From Bacteroidia bacterium (lineage in GTDB: Bacteria; Bacteroidota; Bacteroidia; Flavobacteriales; Flavobacteriaceae), in assembly GCA_018679315.1 (NCBI GenBank), contig JAHHLF010000145.1:1-8860 (forward strand): 8,860 bases of DNA. Direction: 5' to 3'. Numbering within the stretch: the stretch's first letter is position 1; the number at the start of each line of letters is the position of its first letter. A program made the translations under genes and the position numbers. This document shows, in pieces, positions 7,376-8,860 of this stretch. The notes below the pieces were generated by a model, which made no database searches, had not been told where the DNA came from, and saw nothing but the letters and a program-made list of their open reading frames with translations.

Positions 7376-7461
7376 GGCAGGTAATAGTTTTAGAGTTGAA
7401 AATGATCGAGGGAGCCCTAATTACTGCTAATTAATTGAAATTTGTGATTACGTACTTACAA
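7376..7461. other. Short convergent intergenic region
   Basis: These 86 bases lie between the 3' ends of two convergent genes. The only structure seen is a TAATTA / CTGC / TAATTA inverted repeat at 7418-7433, six all-AT pairs without an adjacent T-run on either strand. It is too weak to call a terminator with confidence. Confidence 0.35.
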
Positions 7462-8860
7462 CTACCCCAACCACCCCTCGCGGTCCAAACTCCTGTACTG
7501 GATAGCCTCTGCAATATGATCTGGCTTGATATCTTTCTCAGCTGACAGATCGGCTATGGTACGGGCTACTTTTAAGATCCGGTCATAGGCCCGGGCCGAT
7601 AACTTGAGTCGCTCCATAGCTGTTTTCAATAATTCCAGGGATGCTTTATCGAGGGGACAGAATTTTCGGATCGACTTTGTATTCATCTGGGCATTGTAAT
7701 GCACTGAGTCCATTTCTTTAAATCGGTCTGTTTGGATATTTCGAGCAGCGATCACCCGTTTCCTGATGGCAAGACTGGGCTCTCCTTTTCGGGAATCGGC
7801 CAATTCCTCAAAGGCTACCGGCGTCACTTCAATATGAATATCGATCCTGTCCAACAAGGGACCGGAGATCTTCCCGAGATAACGCTGCATTTCTGCCGGC
7901 GTGGCTGGGTTCGATCTGCCGGTTTCATTGAAATAGCCGCTCGGACTCGGGTTCATGCTGGCAACCAGCATAAAACTTGAGGGATAGGTCACCGTAAACC
8001 GCGCCCTTGAAATTGTCACCTCACGGTCTTCCAGGGGTTGCCGCATAACTTCCAGGACACTCCTTTTGAATTCCGGCAGCTCATCCAGAAACAACACCCC
8101 ATTGTGAGACAAGGAGATCTCGCCCGGTTGCGGATAAGACCCCCCTCCTACCAGGGCAACATCCGAGATGGTATGATGCGGGCTCCGGAACGGCCGTTGA
8201 TTCAACAAACCCTGGTTCTTTATCCTTCCTACCACGCTGTGGATCTTTGTCGTCTCCAGGGCCTCATCGAGTGTCATGGGCGGCAAAATGGAAGGCAGAC
8301 GTTTGGCCAGCATAGTTTTCCCCGCACCCGGCGGACCGATCAAAATGATGTTGTGTCCGCCCGCTGCAGCGATCTCCATACAACGTTTAATACTCTCCTG
8401 TCCGCGTACATCCGAAAAATCAAATTCCGGGAATTCCAGTTGCTTGAAAAACTCAGCCTCAAGATCTACATGTGTCGGCGTCAAGGCAGCACCTTCATTA
8501 AAAAACCGGATCACCTCATCGATGGTTTGCACACCAAATACCTCAATTCCCTCTACAATAGCGGCTTCTTTAGCATTTTCAGCAGGGAGTATAAACCCTG
8601 TAAATCCTTCCTCTTTGGCTTTTATCGCAATAGGCAATGCGCCACGTATGGGTTGCACTTCCCCATCCAGTGAAAGTTCCCCCATGATCAGGTATTCGGA
8701 AATTGACCCGGCATCTATTTGCCCGGAAGCGACCAGAATGCCCATGGCCAGGGTCAGGTCATAGGCCGATCCCTCTTTCCGTAGATCGGCTGGTGCCATA
8801 TTGATGGTTATCTTCTTACCCGGGATCTTAAAGCCATTATTCAGCAAAGCAGCCGCGATG
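7462..8860 (-). CDS. comM: YifB/ComM family AAA+ ATPase (Mg-chelatase-like), N-terminus beyond the right edge
   Basis: The frame is open to the window end, where it reads IAAALLNNGFKIPGKK, so the TTG at 8847 is an internal Leu codon and about 45-50 N-terminal residues are missing. Numbering from that Leu, the N-terminal Lon-protease-like fold (about 1-120, with INMAPADLRKEGSAYDL) leads to an AAA+ Mg-chelatase core with Walker A GPPGAGKT (171-178), SPHHTISDVALVGGG (222-236), Walker B VLFLDELPEF (251-260) and sensor Asn299 in SMNPSP. LLDRIDIHIEV (331-341) and the C-terminal helical domain SARAYDRILKVARTIADL (417-434) complete it. ComM in other bacteria is a hexameric helicase promoting branch migration during natural transformation; the same role is inferred here. 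Where many relatives have a four-cysteine zinc site after MNP, this one has Ser and Asn (NPSPSGYFNETGRSN, 299-313). The gene converges on the outer-membrane protein gene and has no operon partner in view. Confidence 0.92.
   Translation of the reverse strand, partial: IAAALLNNGFKIPGKKITINMAPADLRKEGSAYDLTLAMGILVASGQIDAGSISEYLIMGELSLDGEVQPIRGALPIAIKAKEEGFTGFILPAENAKEAAIVEGIEVFGVQTIDEVIRFFNEGAALTPTHVDLEAEFFKQLEFPEFDFSDVRGQESIKRCMEIAAAGGHNIILIGPPGAGKTMLAKRLPSILPPMTLDEALETTKIHSVVGRIKNQGLLNQRPFRSPHHTISDVALVGGGSYPQPGEISLSHNGVLFLDELPEFKRSVLEVMRQPLEDREVTISRARFTVTYPSSFMLVASMNPSPSGYFNETGRSNPATPAEMQRYLGKISGPLLDRIDIHIEVTPVAFEELADSRKGEPSLAIRKRVIAARNIQTDRFKEMDSVHYNAQMNTKSIRKFCPLDKASLELLKTAMERLKLSARAYDRILKVARTIADLSAEKDIKPDHIAEAIQYRSLDREGWLG

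Noticed and set aside
7418..7433. TAATTA-CTGC-TAATTA inverted repeat between the convergent genes, considered as a bidirectional terminator.
   Set aside because: The stem is six A-T pairs without an adjoining T-run, so it is unlikely to be stable enough.
8038..8764. Long open frames on the plus strand (8038-8673 and 8276-8764) opposite the ComM gene.
   Set aside because: They lie antisense to a well-supported conserved ATPase gene, overlap each other, and show no recognisable protein features.

Overview
The window looks like the chromosome of a marine-type flavobacterium (Bacteroidota). The evidence is the moderate GC content, mostly weak Shine-Dalgarno sites, signal peptides ending in Gly-Gln, a TPR/transmembrane/class III cyclase protein, an outer-membrane protein with a CBM9-like domain fused to a DUF5916-type barrel, and a YifB/ComM protein of Bacteroidota type. 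No rRNA, tRNA, CRISPR array, insertion sequence or phage gene was found.

Layout. The left edge, on the minus strand, holds a small three-helix membrane protein resembling the Pycsar effector family (DUF5706/PycTM). Ten bases after its stop, another minus-strand reading frame opens and runs off the left end. A 198-base divergent intergenic region follows. On the plus strand come four genes: a Tat-exported fold-type I aminotransferase of the HisC-like group; a membrane-anchored TPR-class III cyclase with residues expected of an adenylate cyclase; a class V aminotransferase-fold enzyme that lacks the cysteine desulfurase cysteine; and a large outer-membrane barrel protein. The last two are 9 bases apart, with a perfect AGGAGG over the stop codon of the first, and are almost certainly cotranscribed. 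A short convergent intergenic region follows. On the minus strand at the right edge is a YifB/ComM-type AAA+ ATPase, cut at its N-terminus by the window end.

How the genes work together. The class V PLP enzyme and the barrel protein form a clear two-gene unit. The aminotransferase and the cyclase lie upstream on the same strand, but with gaps of over 100 bases and a possible weak terminator between them, so a single four-gene operon is not demonstrated. The main point of interest is at the left edge: the PycTM-like effector and the truncated gene behind it could be a Pycsar-type anti-phage operon cut by the window. The full cyclase inside the window is probably not its partner, because it is on the other strand, is membrane anchored with TPRs, and carries adenine-selecting Lys and Asp residues.
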